Below, in pieces: positions 8,579 to 17,142 of a stretch of DNA of 41,087 bases. Source of the DNA: JALYRV01 sp036675475 (GTDB lineage Bacteria; Acidobacteriota; Vicinamibacteria; Vicinamibacterales; SCN-69-37); assembly GCA_036675475.1 (NCBI GenBank), contig JAKFEY010000026.1:1-41087 (forward strand). The letters run 5' to 3'. A program made the position numbers and the translations under genes. Position 1 is the stretch's first letter; every line of letters starts with the position of its first letter. A model generated the notes under the pieces. It worked only from the letters and a program-made list of their open reading frames with translations. It did not search any database and was not told the origin of the DNA.

Positions 8579-9519
8579 TGGCGCGGACGTGCCTGGTCAC
8601 CGGCGGCGCCGGCTTCATCGGCTCGCACATCGCCGCGGCCCTGCTGGCGCGCGGTGACGCCGTTCGCATCGCCGACAACCTGTCCACCGGATATCGCCAC
8701 AACCTCGAGGTGAATGCCGGCGCCGAGTTCGTCGAAGGCGATCTCGCGGATCCCGCGTTTGCCGCGCGGGCCGTTGAAGGCGTTGACCTGGTCTTTCATC
8801 AGGCCGCGATTCCGTCGGTGCCGCGGTCGGTCAAGGATCCCGTCACCTCCAACCGCGCGAATATCGACGGCACGCTGAACGTGCTCGTCGCCGCGCGCGA
8901 TGCCGGCGTCACGCGCGTGGTGTACGCCGGCTCCTCGTCGGCGTACGGCGATACGCCGACGCTGCCGAAGCGCGAGGACATGCCGGCCAATCCGCTGTCG
9001 CCGTACGCGCTGCAGAAGTTCGTCGGCGAGCAGTATTGCCAGTTGTTCACGCGTCTCTACGGCCTGGAGACGGTCACCATCCGCTATTTCAACGTCTTCG
9101 GGCCGCGTCAGGATCCCTCGTCGGCGTACTCGGGTGTGATCTCGCAGTTCGCCAAAGCGCTGCTCGAGAACCGCCCGCCGACCATTTACGGCGATGGCGG
9201 GCAGACGCGCGACTTCACGTACATCGAGAACGTGGTCGACGGCGTGCTGCGTGCGTCCGAGGCGAGAGACGCGAGCGGGGAAGTGATCAACGTCGCCACC
9301 GGTCATCGCATTTCGCTGCTCGACCTGCTGGCGGAGATGAAGCGCATCACGGGAAGTGACGTCGATCCGATGTTTGCCGCGCCGCGCGCCGGCGACGTGC
9401 GCGACTCGCTGGCCGACATCTCGAAGGCGCGCCGCATCCTCGGCTACGAGCCGCGCGTGCCCTTCGCCCAGGGCCTCGCCGCGACCGTCGACTGGTACAA
9501 ATCCTCGCTGCCGGTATAA
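8578..9519 (+). CDS. SDR-family NAD-dependent sugar-nucleotide epimerase (WbpP/GalE-like)
   Basis: About 313 residues from the GTG at 8578, which overlaps the previous stop by one base. A longer in-frame extension upstream is a shadow of the amidohydrolase gene. TGGAGFIGSH binds NAD near the N-terminus. SSSAYGDT and YALQK (YxxxK) form the catalytic site, and RYFNVFGPRQDP is typical of extended SDR epimerases. The block SVPRSVKDPVTSN resembles UDP-GlcNAc/UDP-glucose 4-epimerases of the WbpP/TviC kind. It would supply a modified UDP-sugar in the cytoplasm. It lies away from the main glycan cluster but could feed it. The exact substrate is not decided by the visible motifs. The TAA stop lies within a TATAAT box. 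Confidence 0.88.
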   Translation: MARTCLVTGGAGFIGSHIAAALLARGDAVRIADNLSTGYRHNLEVNAGAEFVEGDLADPAFAARAVEGVDLVFHQAAIPSVPRSVKDPVTSNRANIDGTLNVLVAARDAGVTRVVYAGSSSAYGDTPTLPKREDMPANPLSPYALQKFVGEQYCQLFTRLYGLETVTIRYFNVFGPRQDPSSAYSGVISQFAKALLENRPPTIYGDGGQTRDFTYIENVVDGVLRASEARDASGEVINVATGHRISLLDLLAEMKRITGSDVDPMFAAPRAGDVRDSLADISKARRILGYEPRVPFAQGLAATVDWYKSSLPV

Positions 9520-9520
9520 T
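9515..9520 (+). promoter_or_regulatory. Possible -10 box for the sulfatase gene
   Basis: A perfect TATAAT overlaps the epimerase stop codon and ends 8 nt before the ATG at 9529. Transcription from it would give a leader of zero to two bases. Confidence 0.45.
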
Positions 9521-9528
9521 CCGCCTCC

Positions 9529-10887
9529 ATGCGGTTCTTCCCGGCCACGCTGCTGCCGGCGCTCTGTCTGACCGCAGCGGCGTGCAGCGGCGGCGACGCC
9601 GGGCCGGCTACGCCCTCCATCGTCCTGATCATGACCGACGACATGGGCTATGGAGACATCGGCCCATACGGCGTCGCCGACATTCGCACGCCCCATCTCG
9701 ATCGGCTCGCGCGCGAAGGCGTTCGCCTGACCGATGCCTATGCGAACGGCGCGAACTGCTCGCCCACGCGCGCCGGGCTGATTACCGGCCGCTACCAGCA
9801 GCGGGCCGGGTTCGAGGCGCCGCTGGATCCCGCGCACGATCATGCGCGCGGCCTTCCCGTCACCGGCATGTCCCTGCCGGCCGTTCTCAAAGGCCAGGGC
9901 TATGCCACCGGCCTCGTCGGCAAATGGCATCTCGGGTTTCAGCAGAGGTTTGGACCGAACGCGCACGGGTTCGACTACTTTTTCGGCGTTCTTGCGGGCG
10001 CGGTCGATTTCTACTCGCATCGGCGCGGCGATGGCACGCCCGATTTGTACGAGAACACGACGCCGGTGACGTCGCCGCGGTACCTGACCGACGCAATCAC
10101 CGAGCGCTCGGTGGCATTCATCGAGCAGCACGCGGGTGCGCCGTTCTTCCTGACCGTCTCGTACACCGCTCCGCACTGGCCGTTTCAACCTCCCGATCGG
10201 CGCCCGTCGGATCCGTCGGCCGTTCCGAGTCCGAACCAGACGAGCGATTTCCGGCTGCGCCAGTGGCCCGACGATCCGGTGCCGGCCACGCGCGAGGACT
10301 ACGCGCGCATGGTGGAGCGTGCCGACGAGGGCGTGGGCCGCATCCTGGCGGCCCTCGAGGCGCGCGGCCTGGCCCGCGACACGATCGTGATCTTCACCAA
10401 CGACAACGGCGGTGAGTGGCTCTCCCGCAACGATCCACTGAGCCACTACAAGAGCACGCTGTGGGAAGGCGGCATCAGGGTTCCGCTGATCGTGCGCTGG
10501 CCCGAACGTCTGCCGGCCGGTGCGACCTCCGGTCAAGTGGCCGTGACGATGGACCTGACGGCGTCGATCATCGCGGCCGCGGGCGTGCCGGTGGAGAAGC
10601 GCCCGCCCCTCGACGGTGTCGACATCCTGCCCCTGCTTGCCGGCGAGGCGCCGCCGATGGATCGGCGGCTGTTCTGGCGCATCGCGACCCCTCGTCTGCA
10701 GCAGAAAGCGGTGCGAGACGGCGACTGGAAACTGCTGGTCGACGAGGGCCGCAGCCGCTTGTTCGATCTGCGTGCAGATCCGGGCGAGCACCAGGACCTC
10801 GCCGCCGAACATCCCGATCTCGTCCGGACGCTCGAACTCGCGCTCGAGAACTGGGAGCGCGAAATCGCGCCCCGAAATCAGGGATAA
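9529..10887 (+). CDS. Lipoprotein sulfatase (formylglycine-dependent, arylsulfatase family)
   Basis: 452 residues. The N-terminus MRFFPATLLPALCLTAAAC ends in a lipobox (LTAAAC, C19), so the enzyme is probably a lipid-anchored periplasmic or surface protein. Metal-binding D37-D38 sit in IMTDDMGYGD. C77 in the signature CSPTR is the residue converted to formylglycine in type I sulfatases. GKWHLG and FTNDNGGEW complete the active site. The family hydrolyses sulfate esters, often on polysaccharides. No sulfatase-modifying (FGE) gene lies in the window, so maturation must come from elsewhere. The ATG at 9529 is chosen because it gives the signal sequence. The preceding gene ends 9 nt upstream. Confidence 0.93.
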   Translation: MRFFPATLLPALCLTAAACSGGDAGPATPSIVLIMTDDMGYGDIGPYGVADIRTPHLDRLAREGVRLTDAYANGANCSPTRAGLITGRYQQRAGFEAPLDPAHDHARGLPVTGMSLPAVLKGQGYATGLVGKWHLGFQQRFGPNAHGFDYFFGVLAGAVDFYSHRRGDGTPDLYENTTPVTSPRYLTDAITERSVAFIEQHAGAPFFLTVSYTAPHWPFQPPDRRPSDPSAVPSPNQTSDFRLRQWPDDPVPATREDYARMVERADEGVGRILAALEARGLARDTIVIFTNDNGGEWLSRNDPLSHYKSTLWEGGIRVPLIVRWPERLPAGATSGQVAVTMDLTASIIAAAGVPVEKRPPLDGVDILPLLAGEAPPMDRRLFWRIATPRLQQKAVRDGDWKLLVDEGRSRLFDLRADPGEHQDLAAEHPDLVRTLELALENWEREIAPRNQG

Positions 10888-10921
10888 TCCGGCTCGCGGC
10901 CGCTGAGTGCGGCCCGACCGC

Positions 10922-13225
10922 ATGTCGCTCACGCCCCACACCAGGGTCGGTCCCTATGAAGTCGCCGCGCAGATCGGGGCGGGCGGCATGGGCGAGGTCT
11001 ATCGCGCGCGCGACCTGCGTCTCGGCCGCGACGTCGCCATCAAGATGCTGCCGGCGCGGCTGCTCGATAACGAGCGCGCGATCGAGCGCTTCCGCCGTGA
11101 AGCGCGCGCGCTCGGCGGCCTGAGCCATCCGCACATCTGCACCGTGTTCGACGCCGGCGAATATGAGGACCAGCCGTACCTGGTGATGGAGCTGCTCGAA
11201 GGCGCGACACTGATGGCGCGCGTCGCGGCCAGGAGGCCGGCGCCCGGTGAGGTCATCGCATGGGCCGTGCACCTCGCGGACGCGCTCGACGCCGCCCACT
11301 CGGCCGGCATCGTGCATCGCGATCTGAAACCGGCCAACATCTTCATCACCGCGCGCGGCGACGCGAAGATTCTCGACTTCGGCATCGCCAAGATTCTCGA
11401 ACAGGCCGCCCCGCCGGATGCGACGACGATGGCGGTGCTGACGAGTGTGGGGACGGCCATCGGCACGGCGGCGTACATGTCGCCCGAGCAGGTGCGCAGC
11501 GGCGACCTCGATGGCCGGGCCGATCTGTTCTCGCTTGGCGTCGTGCTGTACGAAGCGGCGACCGGCAAGCATCCGTTTGGCGGAGCGACGGCCACGGTCG
11601 TGGCCTCGATTCTGTCGCGTGTGCCCGAGCGCGCGCGTGCCGTGAATGCGGCCGTGCCCGAATCGCTCGATCGCATCCTGCAGCGGCTGCTCGAAAAGGA
11701 TCGGGAGCTGCGCTACCAGCAGGCGGCGGATCTGCGTGCGGATTTGAAGCGCGCGCTCCGCGAGGAGGGGGGCGGCGCCGGCACCGTGAGCCCGGCGCCG
11801 AAGACGGAAAGCGCCGGCCTGAAGTCGGTGGCCGTGCTGCCGTTCCGCAACATCGGGGGCGATCCCGACCATGCCTTCTTCAGCGACGGTCTCGCCGAGG
11901 ACCTGATCGACGCGCTCAGCCGCATTCCCGCGCTGCGGGTCGCGTCGCGCGCGTCGGCATTCCGCTTTCGCGATCCCGACACCCCCGCGTCGGAGATCGG
12001 TGCCGCCCTCTCGGTCGGCGCGATCGTGCAGGGCAGCGTGCGCCGCGCGGGCGGCAAGCTGCGCGTCACCGCGCAGCTCGTGGATGCGGCCACCGGGTTT
12101 CAGATGTGGTCCGAGAAGTACGACCGCGAGATGGCGGACCTGTTCGACCTGCAGGACGAGATCGTCTCATCGCTCGCATCGGCGCTGACCCCGGCGCTCA
12201 CAGGCGGCGGTACGGGTGCCGTCCGGCGGCCAACGGACAATCTGGACGCGTACGAGCAATACATGAAAGGCCGCCACTACTGGCATCAGCGGTCGCCAAC
12301 CACGCTGCGCCTGGCCATTCAGTCGTTCGAGCAGGCGATTGCGCTCGACGCGAACTACGCGCTGGCGTACGCGGGGCTTGCCGATTCGTGGGCGCTGTAC
12401 CGGCCCTATGGCTGGCTGCCCGTGGATGCATGCCGTCCGCCGGCCGAGCAGGCGATTGGGCGCGCCATGGTGCTGGCGCCGCAACTGCCCGAAGTGCAGT
12501 TCTCGAAGGGCCTGCACGATTTCTATTTCGCGAAGCACTGGCGGCAGGCCGAACGTCATTTCAGGCGCGCGGTGGAGCTCAATCCGCGCGCGTCGCTCGC
12601 GCGCGCGTACTTCGGCGTGTTTCTCGCCTCTGACTATCGCCTCGACGAAGCGCGCGCGCAGTCAGCCGCCGCGATCGAGGCCGACCCGCTGTCACCGTTC
12701 ATCCACGGGATTGCGGGTCTCGCGGCACTGGCCGGCGGCGACGTGGAGGGCGCGGAGGCGGGCGGACGACGCGCGCTCGACCTGCAGCCCGATTACCTGC
12801 TTGCGTTCTGGCTGCTCGCGATCACGCTCGACAACGCCGGGCGTCTCGACGAGGCCGAAGCGATGATCAATCGCGCGGTCGTGATGTCGCGCGCGCCGAT
12901 CTTTGTCGCCATGCTCGCCAAGATCTACGCGCGGCAAGGCAGGGGCGACAGCTGCGCGGCCATCGAAGCCGAGCTCGAAGATCGCCGCAGCCGCGGCGAA
13001 TACGTCTCGCGCGCCTGCGACGTCGTCATCGCCACCGGCCGCGACGATGTCGAAGGCCTGCGGCGCGCACTGCGCGCCTCGGTGATCGACGACACGAGCT
13101 GGTTCACGGTGCGGCTGGGGCCCGGCCCCGGCCTCGAAGCCTTCCGCTCGGATCCGGAAGTCGACGCGCTGCTCGATACGCTCTACGACGGCGCGCGCCC
13201 TGACGCTGGCGTGGATGAGTCATAA
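10922..13225 (+). CDS. Hanks-type Ser/Thr protein kinase with TolB/FlgO-like domain and TPR repeats
   Basis: 767 residues from the ATG at 10922; the neighbouring paralogue starts identically (MSL-P-TR-GPY). A GTG at 10907 is a weaker alternative. The kinase domain (about 1-280) has GAGGMGEV, K41 in VAIK, HRDLKPAN with D134, DFGIAK with D152, and AAYMSPEQ. Residues 300-410 (SVAVLPFRNIGGDPDHAFF, later VGAIVQGSVRR) match the TolB-N/FlgO-like module seen in bacterial cyclases and kinases. From about 440 on come TPR-like helices (YAGLADSWALY and similar). No transmembrane helix is obvious, so the protein is probably cytosolic. It may couple protein-protein sensing to phosphorylation. A second kinase follows 12 bp later. 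Confidence 0.92.
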   Translation: MSLTPHTRVGPYEVAAQIGAGGMGEVYRARDLRLGRDVAIKMLPARLLDNERAIERFRREARALGGLSHPHICTVFDAGEYEDQPYLVMELLEGATLMARVAARRPAPGEVIAWAVHLADALDAAHSAGIVHRDLKPANIFITARGDAKILDFGIAKILEQAAPPDATTMAVLTSVGTAIGTAAYMSPEQVRSGDLDGRADLFSLGVVLYEAATGKHPFGGATATVVASILSRVPERARAVNAAVPESLDRILQRLLEKDRELRYQQAADLRADLKRALREEGGGAGTVSPAPKTESAGLKSVAVLPFRNIGGDPDHAFFSDGLAEDLIDALSRIPALRVASRASAFRFRDPDTPASEIGAALSVGAIVQGSVRRAGGKLRVTAQLVDAATGFQMWSEKYDREMADLFDLQDEIVSSLASALTPALTGGGTGAVRRPTDNLDAYEQYMKGRHYWHQRSPTTLRLAIQSFEQAIALDANYALAYAGLADSWALYRPYGWLPVDACRPPAEQAIGRAMVLAPQLPEVQFSKGLHDFYFAKHWRQAERHFRRAVELNPRASLARAYFGVFLASDYRLDEARAQSAAAIEADPLSPFIHGIAGLAALAGGDVEGAEAGGRRALDLQPDYLLAFWLLAITLDNAGRLDEAEAMINRAVVMSRAPIFVAMLAKIYARQGRGDSCAAIEAELEDRRSRGEYVSRACDVVIATGRDDVEGLRRALRASVIDDTSWFTVRLGPGPGLEAFRSDPEVDALLDTLYDGARPDAGVDES

Positions 13226-13226
13226 T
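13221..13226 (+). promoter_or_regulatory. Possible -10 box for the second kinase gene
   Basis: CATAAT overlaps the TAA stop of the first kinase and ends 11 nt before the ATG at 13238. It fits the stop-overlapping pattern seen at other borders, but it deviates from consensus at the first base. Confidence 0.3.
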
Positions 13227-13237
13227 CGCCACGCCTC

Positions 13238-15925
13238 ATGAGCCTGGCACCCGGGACCCGTATCGGCCCCTACGACATCGTCAGTCCCCTCGGCGCCGGC
13301 GGCATGGGCGAGGTCTATCGCGCCCGCGATACGCGCCTCAATCGCGACGTCGCCATCAAGGTGCTGCCCGCGCTGTTTCAGGCCGACCGCGAGCGCGTCG
13401 CGCGCTTCGAGCGTGAAGCGCAGCTGCTCGCCTCGCTCAACCATCCGCACATCGCGCAGGTCCACGGCGTCGTCGACGCGCCCAGCGCGCTCGTCATGGA
13501 ACTGGTCGACGGGGAGGACCTCGCGGCGCGCCTCGCGCGCGGCGCCATTCCGGTGGGCGACGCCCTGCCGCTGGCTGTCCAGATCGCGGACGCCATCGCG
13601 GCGGCGCACGACCGCGGCGTCATTCATCGCGATCTCAAGCCCGCCAACATCAAGGTCACGGATGACGGCGTCGTGAAGGTGCTGGACTTCGGTCTTGCGA
13701 AGGCGCTGGAAACACCTGCGGCGTCCTCGGCGCCGCTGATGGATTCGCCGACCATCACCAGCCCCGCTGCGATGACGCGCATGGGCGTGATTCTGGGCAC
13801 GGCGGCCTACATGTCGCCCGAGCAGGCCAAGGGGAAAGCCGCCGATCGCGCATCGGATCTGTGGTCGTTTGGCGCGGTGCTCTACGAGATGCTGACGGGA
13901 AAGCCGGCCTTCGACGGGGAAACGGTCACCGACGTCCTGGCCGCGATCGTCATGCGCGATCCTGACTGGCACGCGCTTCCGGCCGAAACGCCGCCGGGAA
14001 TCGCGACCCTTCTTCGCCGGTGTCTCGATCGCGATCGCCGCCGCCGCCTGGCCGACGCGGGCGAAGCGCGCTTTCAGATCGAGGAAGCGCTTGCCGGGAA
14101 GAAAGACCCGGCGCCGGCCGCAGCCGCGGCCGGGACGCGCGGTGTCCCGAGCTGGGTGCCATGGACGGTGGCCGCCGCGTGCGCACTCGCGGCAGTGGCG
14201 CTGGCGTGGCCGCGCGGCGCCGCCTTGCCTCCGGCCGTCACGCACATCGGCGTCGAGCCGCCGCGGGGCGCGACCCTGTCTCCGGTGTTGCGCCCGGGCG
14301 TGTCCGTGTCGCGCGACGGCCGCTTCGTGGTGTTTGCAGCCGCCTCGAATGGCGTGGATCGCCTCTACGTGCGCGACGGCCATCAGTTCGAGCCGCGGGT
14401 GCTGGCGGGAACAGAGGGCGCCTCCAATCCGGCGATCTCTCCGGACGGGCGCTGGGTCGCGTTTGTCGCGTCCACCCGCGTTTACAAGATTCCGGTGAGC
14501 GGCGGCGCGCGCATTGAGATTGCCACGGTCAACGATCCGCGCGGCCTTGCCTGGGACACGGACGGGTTCCTGGTGATCACGCCGACATCGGTCGGCGGGC
14601 TCGTGCGGGTGCCGGCCAACGGCGGCACGCCCGCGGTGCTGACCACGCCGCTGGCAGGGAAGGAGCGCACGCATCGCTGGGGACAGATGCTGCCCGGCGG
14701 CAAGGCCGTCATCTTCACTGTCGGCGACTTCAACAGCCCGGACAACTATTTCAACGCGCGCATCGACGCGCAGATCCTCGCCACGGGCGAGCGCAAGACG
14801 TTGATTCATGGCGCCGAGATGGCCCGCTATTCGGCGACCGGCCATCTCATTTACGCGCGCAGCGGATCGCTGTACGCCGTGCCGTTCGATCCGGACCGCC
14901 TCGAGGCCGGCACGGCGGCCGAAGGCCTGGTGCAGGGACTGGCGGGCGACAGCACCACCGGCGCGGTGCATTTCGACCTGTCCGACACCGGCACGCTGGC
15001 GCACATGGTGGCCGGCGGCGATCAGACGTCAACGCGGCCGGCCTGGGTCGATCGCACCGGGCGCGTCGAGTATCTCGACGTGCCGCCGGGCATCTATGCC
15101 GATCCCGTGTTCGCGCCCGATGGCCGCCGCATTGCGTTTTCGGTGATTGCCGGGGGCGGCCGCGACATCTGGATCTACAACGTCGAGCGGCGCACGTTCA
15201 CGCGCGCGTCGTTCGGAGGGCAGAACGTCACGCCCCTCTGGTCGGCTGACGGCACCGCGATTTATTACGCGTCACTCGATCCGGCCGAATCGTCATCGAC
15301 GATCTGGCGCCGCGTGGCGGACGGCAGCCGCGACGCCGAAGCGCTCGTCAGTCTGCCTCATCGCCTGTATCTGAACGCCATCACGCGCGACGGGCGGATG
15401 GCGGTGTTCGATCACTCGGACGCGGCCACGAAGGCGTCGGATATCGGCATGGTCATGCTGCAGAAGGGGGCGGCTGGACAGCCGCTGATCTCGACGGCCG
15501 CCGAGGAATTCACGAGCCGCCTGTCGCCCGACGGCCGGTGGCTCGCGTACGAAAGCCTGGAGTCCGCGCGGTCGGAAATCTACGTGCGCCCGGCCGATCC
15601 GGCGCAGCGCGGCCGGTGGCAGGTCTCGACGACGGGCGGAAGCGAGCCGAAGTGGTCGAAGGATGGGGGCACGCTGTACTTCCGGTACAACACCGTGCTC
15701 TGGTCGGCGAAAGTCGAGGCGGGCACGGGATTTCAGACCGGCAATCCCGTGCAGGTCCTGAACAACGTCTATGACCCGCGCATCGAAACCGGCGTCGCGT
15801 ACGATGTGCATCCGGACGGCCGGCTGTTGATGATTCGGCCGGCAGGCGAGCAGGTCGCGGGAAACACGCTGCGCCTGATCGTGAACTGGCTCGATCAGCT
15901 CACAGATCCCGCCCGCCGGGACTGA
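13238..15925 (+). CDS. Membrane Ser/Thr protein kinase with extracytoplasmic PD40/TolB-type propeller
   Basis: 895 residues. The kinase domain (about 1-280) has GAGGMGEV, K41 in VAIK, HRDLKPAN with D132, DFGLAK with D150 and AAYMSPEQ. One transmembrane helix lies near residues 303-325 (VPWTVAAACALAAVALAWP). The rest is a WD40-like/PD40 beta-propeller with blades marked by SPDGRWVAF, APDGRRIAFSV and SPDGRWLAYES. The topology is a cytoplasmic kinase with a periplasmic propeller, a form very common in acidobacteria. The ligand of the propeller is unknown. It is a paralogue of the kinase 12 bp upstream: the first 50 residues are closely similar, but the C-terminal halves are unrelated. The ATG at 13238 is well supported. 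Confidence 0.93.
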   Translation: MSLAPGTRIGPYDIVSPLGAGGMGEVYRARDTRLNRDVAIKVLPALFQADRERVARFEREAQLLASLNHPHIAQVHGVVDAPSALVMELVDGEDLAARLARGAIPVGDALPLAVQIADAIAAAHDRGVIHRDLKPANIKVTDDGVVKVLDFGLAKALETPAASSAPLMDSPTITSPAAMTRMGVILGTAAYMSPEQAKGKAADRASDLWSFGAVLYEMLTGKPAFDGETVTDVLAAIVMRDPDWHALPAETPPGIATLLRRCLDRDRRRRLADAGEARFQIEEALAGKKDPAPAAAAAGTRGVPSWVPWTVAAACALAAVALAWPRGAALPPAVTHIGVEPPRGATLSPVLRPGVSVSRDGRFVVFAAASNGVDRLYVRDGHQFEPRVLAGTEGASNPAISPDGRWVAFVASTRVYKIPVSGGARIEIATVNDPRGLAWDTDGFLVITPTSVGGLVRVPANGGTPAVLTTPLAGKERTHRWGQMLPGGKAVIFTVGDFNSPDNYFNARIDAQILATGERKTLIHGAEMARYSATGHLIYARSGSLYAVPFDPDRLEAGTAAEGLVQGLAGDSTTGAVHFDLSDTGTLAHMVAGGDQTSTRPAWVDRTGRVEYLDVPPGIYADPVFAPDGRRIAFSVIAGGGRDIWIYNVERRTFTRASFGGQNVTPLWSADGTAIYYASLDPAESSSTIWRRVADGSRDAEALVSLPHRLYLNAITRDGRMAVFDHSDAATKASDIGMVMLQKGAAGQPLISTAAEEFTSRLSPDGRWLAYESLESARSEIYVRPADPAQRGRWQVSTTGGSEPKWSKDGGTLYFRYNTVLWSAKVEAGTGFQTGNPVQVLNNVYDPRIETGVAYDVHPDGRLLMIRPAGEQVAGNTLRLIVNWLDQLTDPARRD

Positions 15926-15934
15926 GGCCGTGTC

Positions 15935-15940
15935 TACTAT
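15935..15940 (+). promoter_or_regulatory. Possible -10 box for the 166-residue protein gene
   Basis: TACTAT ends 9 nt before the GTG start at 15950. There is no clear -35. It matches the short-leader pattern of neighbouring genes. Confidence 0.3.
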
Positions 15941-15949
15941 GATGGGGCC

Positions 15950-16450
15950 GTGCCTCCGTCACTCATCCGCGTGCTCGGGCTCGCCGGGTCGCTGATCTAC
16001 GCCGCTTTCATCGTCTGGCTCTATGCCACCGGGCCGGCGACGATGGCGGAGGTGACAGGGGGCGTTGCCGCCAGCTTGAGCATCTATCGCGCCGACGAGG
16101 CGAGCTTTCAGGAAGGGCTCGGTCTCTTTCGCGAGGACAAGTTCGAGGCCGCGCGCACGGCGTTCGATCGGTCCGACCCTGCCAAACGTGACGCGCGCGT
16201 CCAGTTTTACGTCGCTTACAGCTACTACCGTCAGGGATGGGGCCGTCTCTGGAATGACGACGCGCTGTTCAGGAAGGGCCTCGAGGCGCTCGATCGGGCG
16301 GTGAAGGCGGACCCCTCGGGACGCGTCGCCGTCGCCGACGGCAACCTCGGGATGACGACATCCGACGAGCTGCGGGCAGAGCTCGAAGACGGCCTCAGGC
16401 GCGATGCATCCGATTACAATCCGCTGCGCGTGATGAGGAAGCGCAAGTGA
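15950..16450 (+). CDS. Membrane-anchored protein with TPR-like region, unknown function
   Basis: 166 residues from a GTG at 15950. An N-terminal hydrophobic helix (about residues 4-28, IRVLGLAGSLIYAAFIVWLY) probably anchors it in the inner membrane. It is followed by two TPR-like helical hairpins (FQEGLGLFREDKFEAARTAF and VQFYVAYSYYRQGWG), then LFRKGLEALDRAV. The end is basic (RVMRKRK). I do not recognise a named family. It lies 24 bp after the propeller kinase, and its stop overlaps the start of the next membrane protein by 4 bp (GTGA). The two small proteins are therefore probably made together and may act with the kinase, which is inference from position only. Confidence 0.75.
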   Translation: MPPSLIRVLGLAGSLIYAAFIVWLYATGPATMAEVTGGVAASLSIYRADEASFQEGLGLFREDKFEAARTAFDRSDPAKRDARVQFYVAYSYYRQGWGRLWNDDALFRKGLEALDRAVKADPSGRVAVADGNLGMTTSDELRAELEDGLRRDASDYNPLRVMRKRK

Positions 16451-17142
16451 CGCGCGGCGCGCTGCGCGAAAGTGTCGGGCTGCCGTGGCTGCTGCTGACG
16501 GTGGCGCTGCTGGCCGGTCTGCGCCTGACGGAAGCGGGGGAGCTCAGGTTCCTGGTGCCGCCCCTGTCGTCGCTGGTGGCGATGCTGCTGCTGATGATGG
16601 TGCTCGTGCAGAGCGGCATCGTGCATCCGTGGCGGCTGATGGGCGAGCAGCGCACCGCGCTCGAGAACCTCAACGGCCTGACGGTGCTGGCGGCGCTGGC
16701 GGCCGCCTCCGCGCAGATCGTCTCGGCCGTTACGCCCGAGTCCGGCCTGCCGCTGGTGCTGGGCGTGATCTTCCTGTTCGCGCTGTTCGTGAACACACTG
16801 GCGGCACGTCCGACCCGGCAGCACGCCCTGCGCGCGCTGTTTGTCGCGTTCTTCGCGGCCTTCACCGTGAAGTTCATCGTCCTCGACGCGCTCTATGCGC
16901 CCGACCGGAGCCTGGGCGGCCGGCTGCTGACGGGCCTGCTCGAAGGCGTCACGCTCGGCTCTCTTGACCACGTCGTGTGGGGCGCGAGCACGGGCTACGT
17001 GACGTTTCTGGCGCTGGTGCTGTATTTCACGGCGCTCGCGCTGCTGCCCAGGGATCGGGGCGGAGCCGTCGCGGTTGTGCCGGCTGCGGATTCCTCCCGC
17101 CCCGTTCCTCAGGGGGCGGACGCGAGCTTCCCGCGGAAGTAG
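16447..17142 (+). CDS. Polytopic membrane protein, unknown function
   Basis: 231 residues from a GTG at 16447 that overlaps the previous stop by 4 bp. Roughly six hydrophobic segments are visible, for example PWLLLTVALLAGL, LSSLVAMLLLMMVLV, LVLGVIFLFALFV, ALFVAFFAAFTVKFIVL and GYVTFLALVLYFTALALL. Between the second and third is a cytosolic-looking loop (HPWRLMGEQRTALENL). No family signature or catalytic motif is recognised. Its last 34 bp overlap, tail to tail, the 3' end of the minus-strand UDP-glucuronate decarboxylase gene, so the two transcription units converge here without a visible terminator. Confidence 0.7.
   Translation: MTRGALRESVGLPWLLLTVALLAGLRLTEAGELRFLVPPLSSLVAMLLLMMVLVQSGIVHPWRLMGEQRTALENLNGLTVLAALAAASAQIVSAVTPESGLPLVLGVIFLFALFVNTLAARPTRQHALRALFVAFFAAFTVKFIVLDALYAPDRSLGGRLLTGLLEGVTLGSLDHVVWGASTGYVTFLALVLYFTALALLPRDRGGAVAVVPAADSSRPVPQGADASFPRK

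Noticed and set aside
8521..10941. An 806-codon open frame on the minus strand opposite the epimerase and sulfatase genes
   Set aside because: High-GC shadow of real plus-strand genes with clear motifs; the translation is arginine- and histidine-rich without domains.
13220..15004. A 594-codon antisense frame opposite the propeller kinase
   Set aside because: Same reason: low-complexity translation and a genuine kinase on the other strand.
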